Positions 33,151 through 44,900 of a stretch of DNA of 64,000 nucleotides are shown in pieces. Each line of letters starts with the position of its first letter. The stretch's first letter is position 1. Position numbers and translations under genes: made by a program. The notes under the pieces are model-generated. The model saw only the letters and a list, made by a program, of their open reading frames with translations. It ran no database searches and was not told the origin of the DNA. Origin of the DNA: Pollenia angustigena (taxonomy: Eukaryota; Arthropoda; Insecta; Diptera; Polleniidae); assembly GCA_930367215.1 (NCBI GenBank), contig OV884057.1, positions 198,017,621 through 198,081,620 on the forward strand, read 5' to 3'.

Positions 33151-34366
33151 AAACAAGTAAGAGTGCTATATTCCGCTGTGCCGAATCTTATATAGCCTTC
33201 ACCATTGTGCAAGTAGAATAGAGAGCAACTAAATAATTTTTACATATACATACATATTTACAATACTTAAAACTTCATTATAAATGAAATTTAAAAAGCG
33301 AAAGCTGGTATATATTTTTTTTAATTCGTTTTTAGTTTCTATTTGTTAAAATTATTTCGTTAAATTTATGAAATAATAAAGAAGGGTGATAACGAAAATC
33401 ATATTCGGCATTATGGTTGTATATGAGGGGATTGAAAGAAGAGACGACAACCGGATTTGAACTTCGCTTTGCATAAGGACCCAGAATATATATACTTTAT
33501 AGGGTGTAGGACCTTCGGTGAAGGGTATAAAAAAGAGTAATTTTTGGGATTTCAGTGTTTTTGTAATAAGTCTGCTATTTCTTAACCGATTTGACAGATG
33601 CATATACCGACATGTTAAAGAAGAAATTTGCCAGTTATTTTAGCTATAAAACTTGGACTCGGGAAGATCTATGTTTCCTGAAAATGGGTATTTTTCAATA
33701 AAAAATTAATATTTTGGTCATAACTTTTTTGTATCTGAACCGATTTTCCCGAGTTTTTCAGAAAATATTTTCTATTAAAAATTCGATCTTCTGATATATA
33801 AGGCGTAACCATAAGTCATATTACAGTCAAAAAATTCAGGTTTTTATACAATTTTTAATACTTTTTGTATGAGAGGTACCACACCTAATTATCCAATCCC
33901 GCCCACATTTTGTAGGATGGTGTGTATTTATAACCTTAATGTTTGTACCGAATTTAAAAGCTTTGGCTCTTGCCGTTCTCCAGATATACAGAAAAAAGTA
34001 ATAAAAATACAACAACCACAAGGGATTTTTTGGAAAAATTAGAGGCAGTCGTGGTTTTTTTGTCATATCTCAGCCATTGTTGGACCGATCTAGCTGAATT
34101 TCAATAGCAAGAAATGGTGGACTATATGTGACATAAATGTAACACAACTTAGCCGCTATCATGTCTGGAGTCTCCGGAAAACACATATCAAACGTAAGAC
34201 GGACAGACGGACGGACGGACGGACGTATATCGTTAAATCAACTTCTCTCCTCATAAGGACCCATAATATATATACTTTATAGGGTCTAAGATCAATATTG
34301 TAGAAATTACAAACGGAATGACAAACTTATATATACCCTTTTCCACCTGTGGTGAAGGGTATAAAA
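33151..34366 (+). repeat. Dispersed repeat R, copy 4
   Basis: It begins AACAAGTAAGAGTGCTATAT then TCCGCTGTGCCGAATC. A first end-like block (AAGGACCCAGAATATATATA to GGTGAAGGGTATAAAA) appears at 33475-33532. The repeat then continues with CCGCCCACATTTTGTAGGAT, a (GACG)n-type run GACGGACGGACGGACGGACG, and a second end block at 34255-34366. Either two units are joined or one unit has an internal duplication. Confidence 0.65.
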
Positions 34367-34780
34367 AAAGATATCGTACTACACTAAAAAAGATGTAATT
34401 TCTGGGTGTGTGTGTACCGTTTACTAAAAAAATGTATTTTTTCTCTCATTTCAAAATAGATATTCGACTTTGAAAATTGAGAGTGGTTTAATTCCGAAGA
34501 AATTTTTCGTTTCGCTTTCGACTTAACTTTTGGAATTTACAGCAATTTCGATTGGAATTGCGTTCTTTGACAAGGTTGTATTTTACAAACAAAAATATTA
34601 TTTTTTGCTTGCTGAGAAACGTATATTGACTTAATAAAAATAGACCTTCTCAAGATTTCCGCAGCTCTATCTCACTATCAGTTAAGCCGCTCAAATTTTG
34701 TATAAATATTTCCTTAAACAATTGTAAATTTCCAAAATGTCTATTTATTGTGCATTCGAATGAAAGCTTGAAGTTGAGAG
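34367..34780. other. No gene recognised
   Basis: AT-rich spacer between repeat R copy 4 and the hAT-type MITE. No supported feature. Confidence 0.35.
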
Positions 34781-35323
34781 CAGTGTTCGAAAATAAACAG
34801 TACATTATTTAACGTTCGGCTCACACACCCAGGAACGATATCTATTTTTTTAGTGATTGTGTAGACCTACACAACCCTTAATACCGTTCGTAACTATTTT
34901 CAAGAAAGAACCGAACATTATATAATGTTCGGTTCTTCGTTAAGAAACAGAACAATTGTAGTGATACTGCAGACAAACATTATATTTTAATGTTCTTTAA
35001 TGTTTTTTTCGTGTGTGTATTTTGTTTTTGTAAAAAATTTTTGGTTTTTTTTTTTACCAGCCAAAAGGGACGAACATTAGCGAGCCGAACCGAACACATT
35101 GAAGTTTGTGGATTTTCAAAAAAAACCGAACGGAATTAAATGTTCACATTTTTTGTTGAGTTTGATAAAAACAGTAATATTTTTGTGTTCGAAAGATGAG
35201 TAACAGGGAAACGTTATTTTTTTTAATGATTTTCTACACAAACACTATTAGCGTTTGTGTTTTCCACAAATCTACCGAACCGAACATAAAGAAACGATAT
35301 TTAGTGTTTATTTTCGAACACTG
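34781..35323. mobile_element. 543-bp hAT-type MITE, 8-bp TSD GTTGAGAG
   Basis: The left end CAGTGTTCGAAAATAAACA and the right end TGTTTATTTTCGAACACTG are perfect inverted repeats. GTTGAGAG is duplicated at 34773-34780 and 35324-35331. AACGTTCGG, ACCGAACA and GAACCGAACATTA words recur inside as subterminal repeats. It is non-coding. A second, left-truncated copy is at about 38735-39200. Confidence 0.92.
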
Positions 35324-35331
35324 GTTGAGAG

Positions 35332-36742
35332 ACCCGGTACTAAAATTTATTACTTCGTAATGTGTAAAGTATATACTTCTTAAATTAAAGTAACCTTAAT
35401 GGTAAGTAGTTTCACTCGTCACACACACACACACACACATATTAAGGTGACAAGTTGAAGAAACTTCGACTAAATCACCAATTACTTATGATGGCAACTC
35501 TTAATTTCCAATATGCTACATACGACGATACTTTTAAGTTGTGTAATAATACTTGTACTCATTCTGCAGCAGTGGCTTAAATAAACATATAAAACATGTA
35601 TCTATTTTATCTTGCAGAGATGTAGATACTTGTACAATAAACATACAGATTTAAGGCAATTTATTTCACTTCTCATATCTGATATTTACTTGGATTTAAC
35701 TATTTTTTATTTTTTAAATTTTGTCGTTTTACTTGATTTTCTTTCAAAGTTTTTTATAAATACGTTTTTATTGGCTTATCTCATTTATTTGCTGTAATTT
35801 AATTTTATCGTTTCTTTCTCAATTTTTTTCTTTAAATCATCATTGTTGTCTTTTTGTGGGTTTGTTTTATTTACCACCTTTTTACGTATTAAAAATATTT
35901 TTGAATATTTTAGTTCGGTTCAATGGATGAGAAAAATATTTTAAAGTTTTTTAAACCCTCCACCACCACGAGTGATAAATTAGAGTTTATTAAGTTTGAC
36001 TATTCATGTGTAACAGTAAGAAATAGTTATCGAAGACCGCATAAAGTAAAAAAAAAAATTAACTATTAACTATAAAATCCTAAGACCTGTACCAAAAGTA
36101 GCTGCAAGTGATAAAAGTATAGTTTAAAAAGTATATTCTGTCCGGAAAATCTGAAAATGGAATTTGTGCTGTATATCGCGAATAAAACTCTTCATTTCAA
36201 AACAGGCAAAATAGAATTTTATTCGCTTAAAAGCACTTAAATAAACCTTAAGAGTTTTGGAAATAGATAACATTCCTCGGATGAGAGAAAATTTGGCATT
36301 TTTTGAATCAAAGGTCGTCGATTTGCGTCGATAAAATATGGTACAACACTTGATAAAGCCAAACTAACGGATCGGTTATCTGGAGTGTATTGAGTTCACG
36401 TTCTGTTTTCAAATACTTAATACATTCGCTTTGGTTCTTTCCCCCGAATTAGGAAGCATTAACAGCCAGAACTTTGTTTTGGAAATGTGGAATGAAGTTT
36501 TAAACACATGTTCCTTTTTTCTAAGACACAAACTTTGTTAAGCGACTTCGCGAAAACAATTTAGTAACTTGTGTTTTCACCCGGCAACTTTGGATGCCAG
36601 TGGGCATTTAGGTTACAAATTTAAAGAAATTTAAAGAAAAAGTTGTAAAAAAAATATTTTATTACTATACATATTTTTGAATTTATTTGTTATGGACAAA
36701 TCATTTGTTTGTGTAGAGGGAAACTTCAGCATGATGATGGAG
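35332..36742. other. No gene recognised; short (CA)n at 35420-35439
   Basis: A dinucleotide run ACACACACACACACACACA lies at 35420-35439. The frame at 35612-35797 is AT-driven and has no motif. Otherwise featureless. Confidence 0.4.
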
Positions 36743-36975
36743 AACATATCGCTCCTTTATTGCAACATAGTCATAGTCTTAAATTTTAAAAAATATACAT
36801 TTTTTATAATAAAATAAATAAAATATATTTTGCTAAAACTTCGGTTCAGTTTGAGATATATGACAGATTTTTTACATATAAAGAAGGTGTAAAGAAAGAA
36901 ACTCTTTTGCTTAAGTCAAACAAAATTTTTGATTTTTTGAGATATGACTATGTTGCAGTAATAGAGCGATATGTT
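36743..36975. mobile_element. Foldback element, 233 bp
   Basis: The left arm AACATATCGCTCCTTTATTG then CAACATAGTCATAG pairs with the right arm CTATGTTGCAGTAATAGAGC then GATATGTT with only a few mismatches over about 34 bases. There is no coding frame and no obvious target duplication. It was not seen elsewhere in the window. Confidence 0.65.
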
Positions 36976-37047
36976 TGTCTGCAAGCTCGGATGTGCGTTT
37001 AAGCGACTGATCTCGTGATCCAGTAGAAAAACATGATACCCTCACTT

Positions 37048-37400
37048 CTATACAGAAAGTACGAGTCATACTAAAAATTCAATTATGAAACACACTAAAA
37101 CGTACTTAACACAATCTTAAATGGGATAACTTTCGAAAATCAATTCCGAAATTACTTAAAATAAGAAAAAAATTCTTAATCCAATTAAAAAAATATTAAA
37201 CTTTTCATAATTTATCAAAGTTTGTTGCAGACACAACAAAAACACCACACAAGTAGTTAAAAAACGATTTGCTTGCTGTGTGTAATAACAACAACAGAAC
37301 AAAACAAAAACACATTATTTTCATGTGTAATAAGTAAAATTGAGTACTCTTGCTTCTCATTTAGTCTACATTTTCAGTTATATGCATATGTATATATTAA
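37048..37400. repeat. Dispersed repeat V, copy 1
   Basis: It shares ATAACTTTCGAAAATCAAT and CAAAGTTTGTTGCAGACA, and later ACACCACACAAGTAG and AAAACGATTTGC, in the same order as 48755-49150. A piece (TGCTTCTCATTTAGT) also occurs at 6898. No terminal repeats or coding frame are visible, and the class is unknown. It directly abuts the TIR element that begins at 37403. Confidence 0.6.
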
Positions 37401-37476
37401 ATGGGCATTTCCCCAGAATCTACCAGGATGAAATAATAAAATGTTGATAATCGTCGTCTTTTATTGTTTATTATTA

Positions 37477-38384
37477 GGGGTGCGATTTCCATGCAAATGC
37501 ATGTTTTTTGTCGATAGCCTAAGAACGATGTCGATCAGTTACATTTCCGAATTATTAAATTTCCGATAAAATGGCATCGATTTGTTTTTGCATATTGTTG
37601 CATATTTTGGTAAAAATGCATATTTTTGCATATTTTGATTTAAAATGCATACTTTTGCATATTTTGACCTTTTCAAGGGGTTTTTTTAATTTTCATATTA
37701 TAAAAAAGTTTTTAAAAAAAAATTTTTAAATACACAAAAAAAACTTTCCAAAAAATTTTTAAATAACAAAAAAATTATTTTGGAGCTTTGATTTAAATAC
37801 AAGATTTCGACAAAAGATGCTTCTTTTTTAAATCGATGCAGCCCCTAACATAGTTAAGGCTTCCAATGAAAATCGTTATCCAAAGCTGTTACAGGCTACT
37901 TGCTTGGCACATGGGTTATACCGCGTTGCAGATAATTTAGAAGAAATGTATTCCTTGATTCCCCTGCCACCGCAGCCAATAGAAGCAAAATGGAGGCCAG
38001 GCTAGATGCTTCAGAAATCTATTCAAAAAACTTCCAGTAAGTTAAGAATGTAAGAAGAGCTTGTTGATGCCGGTGATTATGCAATCAAAAAAGCAAAAGA
38101 AATATTTAATTTAAAAAACATCAGAAGTCATTTTGCATTTGTATTTTCCAATTATGGATATATTGGTGAAAAAAAAACTAATTAGGAGGGATTAAGTTCA
38201 CTCAATACGCAAGTCGAATTATTTGCTATTGCGAAAGTAAAGTTAAAAATGCAGAAGGAAAAATAGCCCGACAAATAAAAAAAAAACACGTTTTGCAAAA
38301 AAAATTAAAGGATTTAAAAAAATATAAGCAAATTTTCCAATATTTTCGATCTAATCTGGAATCAAATATATTCTCTTTTTGAGC
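37477..38384 (+). mobile_element. hAT-related insert, probable 8-bp TSD
   Basis: The insert interrupts the TIR element, judged by comparison with 25486-26155. TATTATTA (37469-37476) and TACTATTA (38385-38392) flank it. TGCATATTTT occurs at least five times between 37580 and 37670. The ends GGGGTGCG and GAGC are not inverted repeats, so one terminus may be lost. It carries a hAT transposase scrap. Confidence 0.55.
37873..38170 (+). pseudogene. hAT transposase fragment
   Basis: The plus-strand frame from about 37870 reads RYPKLLQATCLAHGLYRVAD and then NLEEMYSLIPLPPQPIEAKW before a stop. Frame changes then lead to ELVDAGDYAIKKAKEIFNLK. The CLAHGL-x-RVA motif and the LPLPPQP region resemble part of the catalytic domain of some hAT transposases. 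Dimerisation domain and N-terminal zinc finger are not seen. It is short and broken, with no start codon. The identification rests on one good motif, so confidence is moderate. Confidence 0.5.
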
Positions 38385-38734
38385 TACTATTAAAGACATT
38401 TTTATATACTTATTTTACATGCAAAAAATATGTTATGTTTACACTCTTTCTTTATAATCTCTCCATTACAATCAATTATAAAAGGAGTATTAAGTATTTT
38501 TGTTAAGGAAATTTCAAGATATTTATGGGAAAATTCATGGTGATAATAAATAAAAAATCATATAGAAAAGTCGTACGTTCGCGGCCCGTACGTTCGCGAC
38601 CGGTACATAGGCCAAGAGATGTATTTTATTTTGTAAATACTGGATGAAGAACAATATTATTACATTTTTAAAATAAATTAATCACTTTTGAATATTCTGT
38701 TCCAGTACGCAGATTTTTACATTACTATTTTTAC

Positions 38735-39200
38735 TATTTTTTTTGAGATTGTGTAGACATACACAACCCTTAATACCGTTCGTAACTATTTTCAAGAAAG
38801 AACCGAACATTTTATAATGTTCGGTTCTTCGTTAAAAAACAGAACAATTGTAGTGATACTGTAGACAAACATTATATTTTAATGTTCTATAATGTTTTTT
38901 TCGTGTGTGTATTTGGTTTTTGTAAAAACGTTTTTTTTACCAGCCAAAAGGGACGAACATTAACGAGCCGAACCGAACAAATTGAAGTTTGTGGGTTTTC
39001 AAAAAAACCGAACGGAATTAAATGTTCACATCTTTTGTTGAGTTTGATAAAAACAGTAATATTTTTGTGTTCGAAAGATGAGTAACAGGAAAACGTTATT
39101 TTTTTTAATGATTTTCTACACAAACACTATTAGCGTTTGTGTTTTCCACAAATCTACCGAACATTAAAAAACGATATTTAGTGTTTATTTTCGAACACTG
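38735..39200. mobile_element. Left-truncated copy of the CAGTGTTCGAAAA hAT-type MITE
   Basis: From GATTGTGTAGACATACACAA to the perfect right end TTTATTTTCGAACACTG it matches 34781-35323 closely, but the left terminal 70 or so bases are missing. It interrupts the TIR element between ACGCAGATTTTTACATTA and ACTGTTAGCC, words that are nearly adjacent in the copy at 25486-26155. The left edge is approximate. Frames at 38882-39123 are within this non-coding element. Confidence 0.8.
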
Positions 39201-39589
39201 ACTGTTAGCCAAAGTTGACTTCTATTTTGCGTACGTTCGTGAGAACATGTTTATAACTATCAGTATAAAAACTTAAACTCGACGAAATCTATCTTTTGCA
39301 CTTAACATAGAGCTACCCAAATGCTATCGAATCGCAATAAAAATGCTAGGAAAAGTTTTGTTTTCTATATTATTTGTACATCAAGAGCGTAGGAACGTAC
39401 GTTCGTGACCATAGGAAATGCCCATATGTATTACATAGTTATGAATTATATGTATAACATTTTTAATGAAATTGTACGTAGACTTTTTTTATTGTTTAAT
39501 TTTATACTAAAAGTTGGTTTTTTTGCAATTTAAATATTGGTATGTTTTAAACCAGCTCTTTCTGCCTATTTACATTGATTCTAGGACTC

Positions 39590-39812
39590 TTAATGATTCT
39601 ATGTCGATTAAGCCACGTCCGTCTCTTTAAGCTACGTAAAAAAAATTATAATAAATTCCCTTAAATTCGCTTCGAATCGTAACGATGGCTATTTGTAAAG
39701 AAAATTGGTCTAATTTTTATTATAATGTCGGATTATATGAATATTGCTTTCTAATTTATTGCTGTTCCCATATCAAATTAACTCTCAAAATATTCTAGCT
39801 GTTTGTGGAGGG
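39590..39812 (-). repeat. Dispersed repeat R, fragment (minus orientation)
   Basis: It contains TCTATGTCGATTAAGCCACG then TCCGTCTCTTT, and at the other end AATATTCTAGCTGTTTGTGG then AGGGTATAAATGATTCGGCA. These are the two ends of repeat R with most of the middle missing. Confidence 0.55.
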
Positions 39813-39829
39813 TATAAATGATTCGGCAT

Positions 39830-42330
39830 GAACGATTAAAGGAATATTAATTGTTTTCTCTTTACCTTGGTAACAGATAATTAATTTTTTTGTTTTTTTT
39901 TTTGTTTTTGTTTTTGTTGGTGTTGTTAAGATCTTAATTCATTAATGTATTTAAAATGAGATGATTTGTCAATTGTCTAAATATCTTTTGGAGAGGTTGT
40001 TGTTGTTTTTTTTTTTTTTATAAATATTGTTAGATAGGGAGTAATAAAAAGGTAGATGAAGACTTTATTTGCGGTATGTAGTTTCGGACATTTTTAGAGT
40101 AAAATTTCTTTGTATGTGTTTACAAAAACAAAAGCCAATAAAAAAGTACATGAGATTACATTTTTCTAAATTTTTTAAAGCCACTTTTTGGGTTTGAGAT
40201 TAAAGTTAATTTAATTCTATAATTAGCTAATCTGAGAAATAAGTTAATTTAGTATCAATTGAATTTGATATTTTTGGGTGGTGTCTTAAGCCATGTAGCG
40301 CTACCACACTGAGCACAAATAAATGGCAACTTTTATTTTGCAAATGTCAACTTTTTATCAAAGCAATATGGATGTTTTCAAAGAAGAAGAAGAAAATGCG
40401 CGAATTTAATTTTGTTTACAAGGTAGAAATTTATTGTGTTTAAATAAAAATATATTAATGAAAAAATATGCAATAAAAAAATTATATAAAAGTGCTAAGC
40501 AATACATCATGTCTTTAAATGTATTTTTTGTTTATATTTTTGCAAAAGTTCTTTATGTTAAACATCTGTATGTTGACAGTTTAAGTTATGATTTAAACCG
40601 CTCTTAGAGTTAAGTAGTACCTTTATATTGTTATGATACATCGTTTAAGTGACTAAGGCTGGGTTTTTGAGATCTCAGTTAAACTAGGTTTAGTTAATCT
40701 GAAAATTGATTTGTGCCGCCAATAGCAAGTTTTAAAACAAAATGTTGCCGGAACAGCGCAGTCTTGCTTAAAATGTGGGTCTTTGATGAAATAATAGAAC
40801 AAAAAATCAAACTTCACCGTAAAATCCGAGTTGCAGAGAACGTTAAACTAAGTTTAAACCTAATCCCCATCTTAAAAACCCGTCCTAAGGGCTAATAAAT
40901 CGGAGAAAGTTAAACTCTCTGTTTGGCTTAAAATGTGTTTAAATCAACAAGTTTATAAAGCAGTAAACATATAAACCATCTTTAAACGCAAATTGGGCGT
41001 TTAAACTACCAATACGGACGAAATTAATTCGACAAGGTTTATCGTAGTGCTGCTACATGTTATTTTTTAAACTTCATATAATACATGGGACACTGATTTA
41101 TAGTTGTTGAGTTTGAACTACATACATACATATAAATTTATGTTTTGTTCAACTAAACCTGCTTTTAAATATTCACTAATTAACTAGCCATTACAGTGAA
41201 TCCATCCACTTCATGCGGAAGTTTACGATACCTGATTTTTTAATAAATTTACCATCTTAAATTAAGATTGAAATATGAGGGACATGGAGGTGACTGCAGT
41301 GTTTTTCATAGAGAGATATTTGCGATGAAAAACGGCTGTGAATTAGTTAAAACTAGGATTTCCACTAATAGCTGTCATTATGGCCTTAATTCTACGTTCT
41401 CGAGAATATGAACCATCACTTCTTTTTTTAAGAGTTCACTAAGAAGTTTTTATCAGGATCATTTGGGTAAAGGGGTAAATCCACGCACGAAAATTAAAAC
41501 TGCCTGACGCTTTTGTAAAATAAAACTTTGGCGAGCAACTATAGAATCCACAATCACCAGATGGGCTACAGAAAATAATAGCAAGATAATAAGCCCGACA
41601 AAGGTTGTATGTTTTATTGTGCTCGTAGGACTACACCCGGCGATGTAAGGATCATCTAAAGGATATTTCACATTTTAGTATAGCATCTTCCGAGGCAAAT
41701 ATCTTATACTACGGAAGTCAGTAGCAGCTCCTGGTGACATAGCACTGGACTGACTGTTGGCCGAGGCCCCCGGCAGCTTGAGATAAGTTCTGTGGAAGGC
41801 ACGATTTGAGATGGTCAAAATAGTTGCCGTGGTAATGCTGGATGTGGTAGTCTTGTTAGTAAAGTGTAGGGTCGAAGGACTTTTAGCTGGCAGTGAAGGA
41901 CTATTTGTGGGCTCTGTTGCGAGGATTTTTTTCCTTATGGGGGTTTGCGTTAAGGATAACGTGGTGGATGTAAGTTATCCAAAATCCCACATAGAAGGCT
42001 GACTTTCACCCTTGTGGGAAAATTCACCCTGTGGCGTTTCCCCTAGGTGCTGTTAGTTTTCAACAGAATGCTGCTACCATTTTCCCTAAAGTAGCGTAGG
42101 TTAGATTGCCCAATGAGCTAAGCAAGAGGGAGGGTATAATTTTGCTGGATTATACACTCATAATCGCTACATATGTATGATGGTGACTCCCACATACGGG
42201 ACGTGTGTTCATAGGATTCTTTCTAGGTTTCTGCCTTTAAACTAGTAGCTTGGCCTGATCCTACAGTGGGAACTCTGCCTAGGCAACAACTTATCCTATA
42301 CCTTCTCCACAATGGAATACAACTAGAGTT
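39830..42330. other. No gene recognised; weak inverted repeat and GC-richer patch
   Basis: A degenerate inverted repeat lies at 40651-40888 (AGGCTGGGTTTTTGAG against the inverted CTTAAAAACCCGTCCT). From about 41690 to 42330 base composition is less AT-rich than the surroundings. That patch has a 63-codon frame (41811-42002) without a known motif. It could be a LINE 5' region or old host DNA; I cannot decide. Confidence 0.35.
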
Positions 42331-43667
42331 GTATCGTTCCGAAACGACCTAATTTCATTAAACGATTCCCTTCAAGGAACGGTGTGGACTTTTTAAATGG
42401 TTTCTTTTTTATCGTTTCTCGTTCCGCAATTGCAATCGCTTGAATCATCACGTGTGTTTCGTTCGCTTATTTCTGTACATCTAGAACAAAGTTTTTTATG
42501 TAGGGATCAAGGTTTCCGACTAAAAAATCGTAATTGAATCAATTACAAATGTGATCCAAAGAAATATATTTTAGCAATATATCACCTATTCACCAACAGC
42601 AAAGGCATGCAGGTACGCGTTGATTAAAACAGGTACAAATTTACAAAATTTTTAAAACGTTTGCAATTTAGTGAAAAAGACAACACTTTTTACATTCCTT
42701 TAAAAACATATAAAATAATTGTTCTTTAGTTGTTACACCAAAAAAATTAAAGCAAACGATAATGTTAACGTTTAAACGGATGATAGATAAGTTTTCTCGT
42801 TATTCGTTCATTCACGGTTCAAAGTAAAAAAACAGGAAAGTTGAACGAAAGTAATGATCTAGTTCCTTTTATTTTTCGAATGGGTCAGAACGATTCCACA
42901 AAACAATTACAACCAATGGCTCAAATTTCTTTTTTAAATTTTCAGTTATACAGCCCATATAAAAATTCTTGTGTTCTAATTTCGCTAATTTTGCCTGCAT
43001 TATTAAAATACTACATAAAAACGTTATAAAACTTCTGAATGATAAACTACAGGAAAAATAAAAGCGGTAAATATTTAATTTGCGGAAGTAACTGCTGAAA
43101 AAAAAAATAAATATTAACAATATAAATAAAAACAAAATCACAGCTTGTTGAACAAACATATACACTTTTATACAAATGCATGCACTAACTCACATTTTAC
43201 AGGACTGAAAATAGTAAAACGAGTAGCTGTGTATCTCTTTTCTCTATATGACATCAAAAATCAACAGACTGATTGCATCAACTCAGTACCGAGTACTCAC
43301 TTATAAAACTCTTGTACATGTTCGCACTCAGTTGTTTAAAATATTAAATGCGCGTGCACAATTATGGAAGGCGCGAATGTGTGTTGTGTATGTGTAAGTA
43401 ATGTGCGGAATGGTACTCATACATAAAAAAAGCCATAAAGAATATGGATGCTTATAGATGTGCAGCACAGTGGGCTTAAATGTTTTTGAGGTCGAAATTG
43501 TTTTACATTGCATTTTAATAAGAAAAAACTATGTATTTAACTTAGCACCCATTCAAGTGGCAGCATCGAAATAAGAGTTTCAGTATTAAAACACAGAGAG
43601 ACTTTGGTCTATTTTGTCTTATGTCTTCCCCCCACAATGTTGCCAATTACACTGTGCAAAAAATACT
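42331..43667. other. No gene recognised; GTTCCGAAACG words
   Basis: Near 42330-42430 several GTTCC/GGAAC words (TATCGTTCCGAAACGACC, CAAGGAACGG, TTTCTCGTTCCG) and near 42890 AGAACGATTCC look like hAT-type subterminal repeats. No matching pair of termini or TSD was found. Confidence 0.35.
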
Positions 43668-43995
43668 TGCAATGCGAAATGAAATAAGATTATTAGTAGA
43701 GCAAATCTGCCAAACGGTTTTGCAAAGTTAGCTCGGGTTACCGAAATATCGGCCCCTAAAGTTTTTGAATTTCTTCAAAAGGCATTTGGTACAAGTCAAA
43801 AATAGACTTCTGAGCTAAAATACTATTTCATATGTTTCCAGTAGAATTGTATGGCAATTATTTTCTTAGGATATATTGACCCTCTAACACTCATTTTAAG
43901 GGGAAATTTTTGTCCTTTTTAATTTTCCCACAAAAGTATACTAAAACAGCACTTTATAGGGTTAAACTGTCCCACAAATATTTTCTGCATCAAAT
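43668..43995 (+). repeat. Dispersed repeat U, copy 1
   Basis: It contains AATCTGCCAAACGGTTTTGC, TTAGCTCGGGTTACCGAAAT, TTGGTACAAGTCAAAAATAG, CAGTAGAATTGTATGGCAAT and CACTCATTTTAAGGGGAAAT, ending ATATTTTCTGCATCAAATTT. The same string of words occurs inverted at 46540-46915 and partly direct at 46022-46435. It is cut off on the right by the Jockey fragment. Confidence 0.7.
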
Positions 43996-44007
43996 TTCAA
44001 ATTTTTA

Positions 44008-44900
44008 TTACATAAATTGAAGCTTAACTTACCAGTAAACACACACAAGCTGTTAGAAAGCAACATATTCGGTCGAAAGCTTATTATTAAAGAAAGTGAT
44101 TATTGAAGCTCTCCTCAGCAAATTGACGCTGGAGTCCCTCAGGGAAGCATCCTGGGCCCACTTTTATACTTAATGTATACTTCGGATATGCCAACAAACA
44201 ACTACAACCAAACTTAAACATTTGCTAATGATACAGCTTTTCTGAGCGTGCGCGAAAACCGTCAAGAAGCATCTCGATACCTACAGGATCATATATTTCA
44301 ACTCGAACTATGGTTAAAGCAATGGAGGATAAAGTTCAATGAACAAAAATGCGTAAATATAACATTCACCTTGCGTCGGGAACCACCCCCCCTATTAAAA
44401 TCAAATAAGACGCAGTTTAACGTGGAAAGCCATATAGAGGCAAAACTAACTCAAATGAAACTAAAAACCATCCAAATTCATTGGCTTATTGGAAGAAACT
44501 CTGTCCTTAGTCTCGACTGCAAACTTCTTCTTTACAACTCCATCTTAAAGCCAATCTGGTGCAATGGCATTCAGTTATAGGGCACTGCCTCGGCCTCTAA
44601 TATCGAAAAAATTCAAAGGCGCCAAAATAAACTACTTCGATAATCACAGCTGCCCCTTGGTATGTTAAAAACTCAACTATTCACAAGTATCTCAATGTTC
44701 CATTAGTTAAAACTATGATTACGAAATATGCAGTACAATACTTAAGAAGGCTCGAATTGCACCCGAACCCACTAGCACGAAATATTTTAAATTTTAACTG
44801 CAGCACTTATCCAATTAGATGAGCGATAAACACCTATAAAAGTGAACAAAACCCGTGATGAAGAAAATTTTTGTCTGGCACTGGCAGGACATAAAATAAC
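44008..44900 (+). pseudogene. Jockey-type RT fragment with mutated active site
   Basis: Plus strand. LHKLKLNLPVNTHKLLESNI leads to a TGA, then [20 protein letters not shown], a TAA, and then FANDTAFLSV where FADDT is expected. One catalytic Asp is thus replaced by Asn, enough to kill polymerase activity. The frame 44248-44580 is open: ELWLKQWRIKFNEQKCVNIT, FTLRRE, then KLKTIQIHWLIGRNSVLSLD, LLYNSILKPIWCNGIQL. The usual YLG block is shortened. Beyond 44580 the connection region (GTASASNIEKIQRRQNKLLR) continues with stops and frameshifts to about 44900. Motif choice (WLKQWRIK, KPIW-x-x-GIQLWG type) matches Jockey-clade elements. It follows repeat U without a gap. Confidence 0.8.

Larger units (their letters stand above)
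37403..39423. mobile_element. TIR element with spaced GAACGTACG motifs, copy 2 (inverted), with two inserts
   Basis: The left end GGGCATTTCCCCAGAATCTA and the right end CCATAGGAAATGCCC pair. Relative to 25486-26155 the copy is inverted. GTACGTTCGCG-type motifs occur at about 38570-38602, 39228-39242 and 39396-39412. Removing the insert at about 38735-39200 restores the near-170-base spacing of copy 1. A second insert lies at 37477-38384. Confidence 0.75.

Noticed and set aside
42331..42910. Another hAT element based on GTTCCGAAACG words
   Set aside because: I could not find paired termini or an 8-bp duplication.
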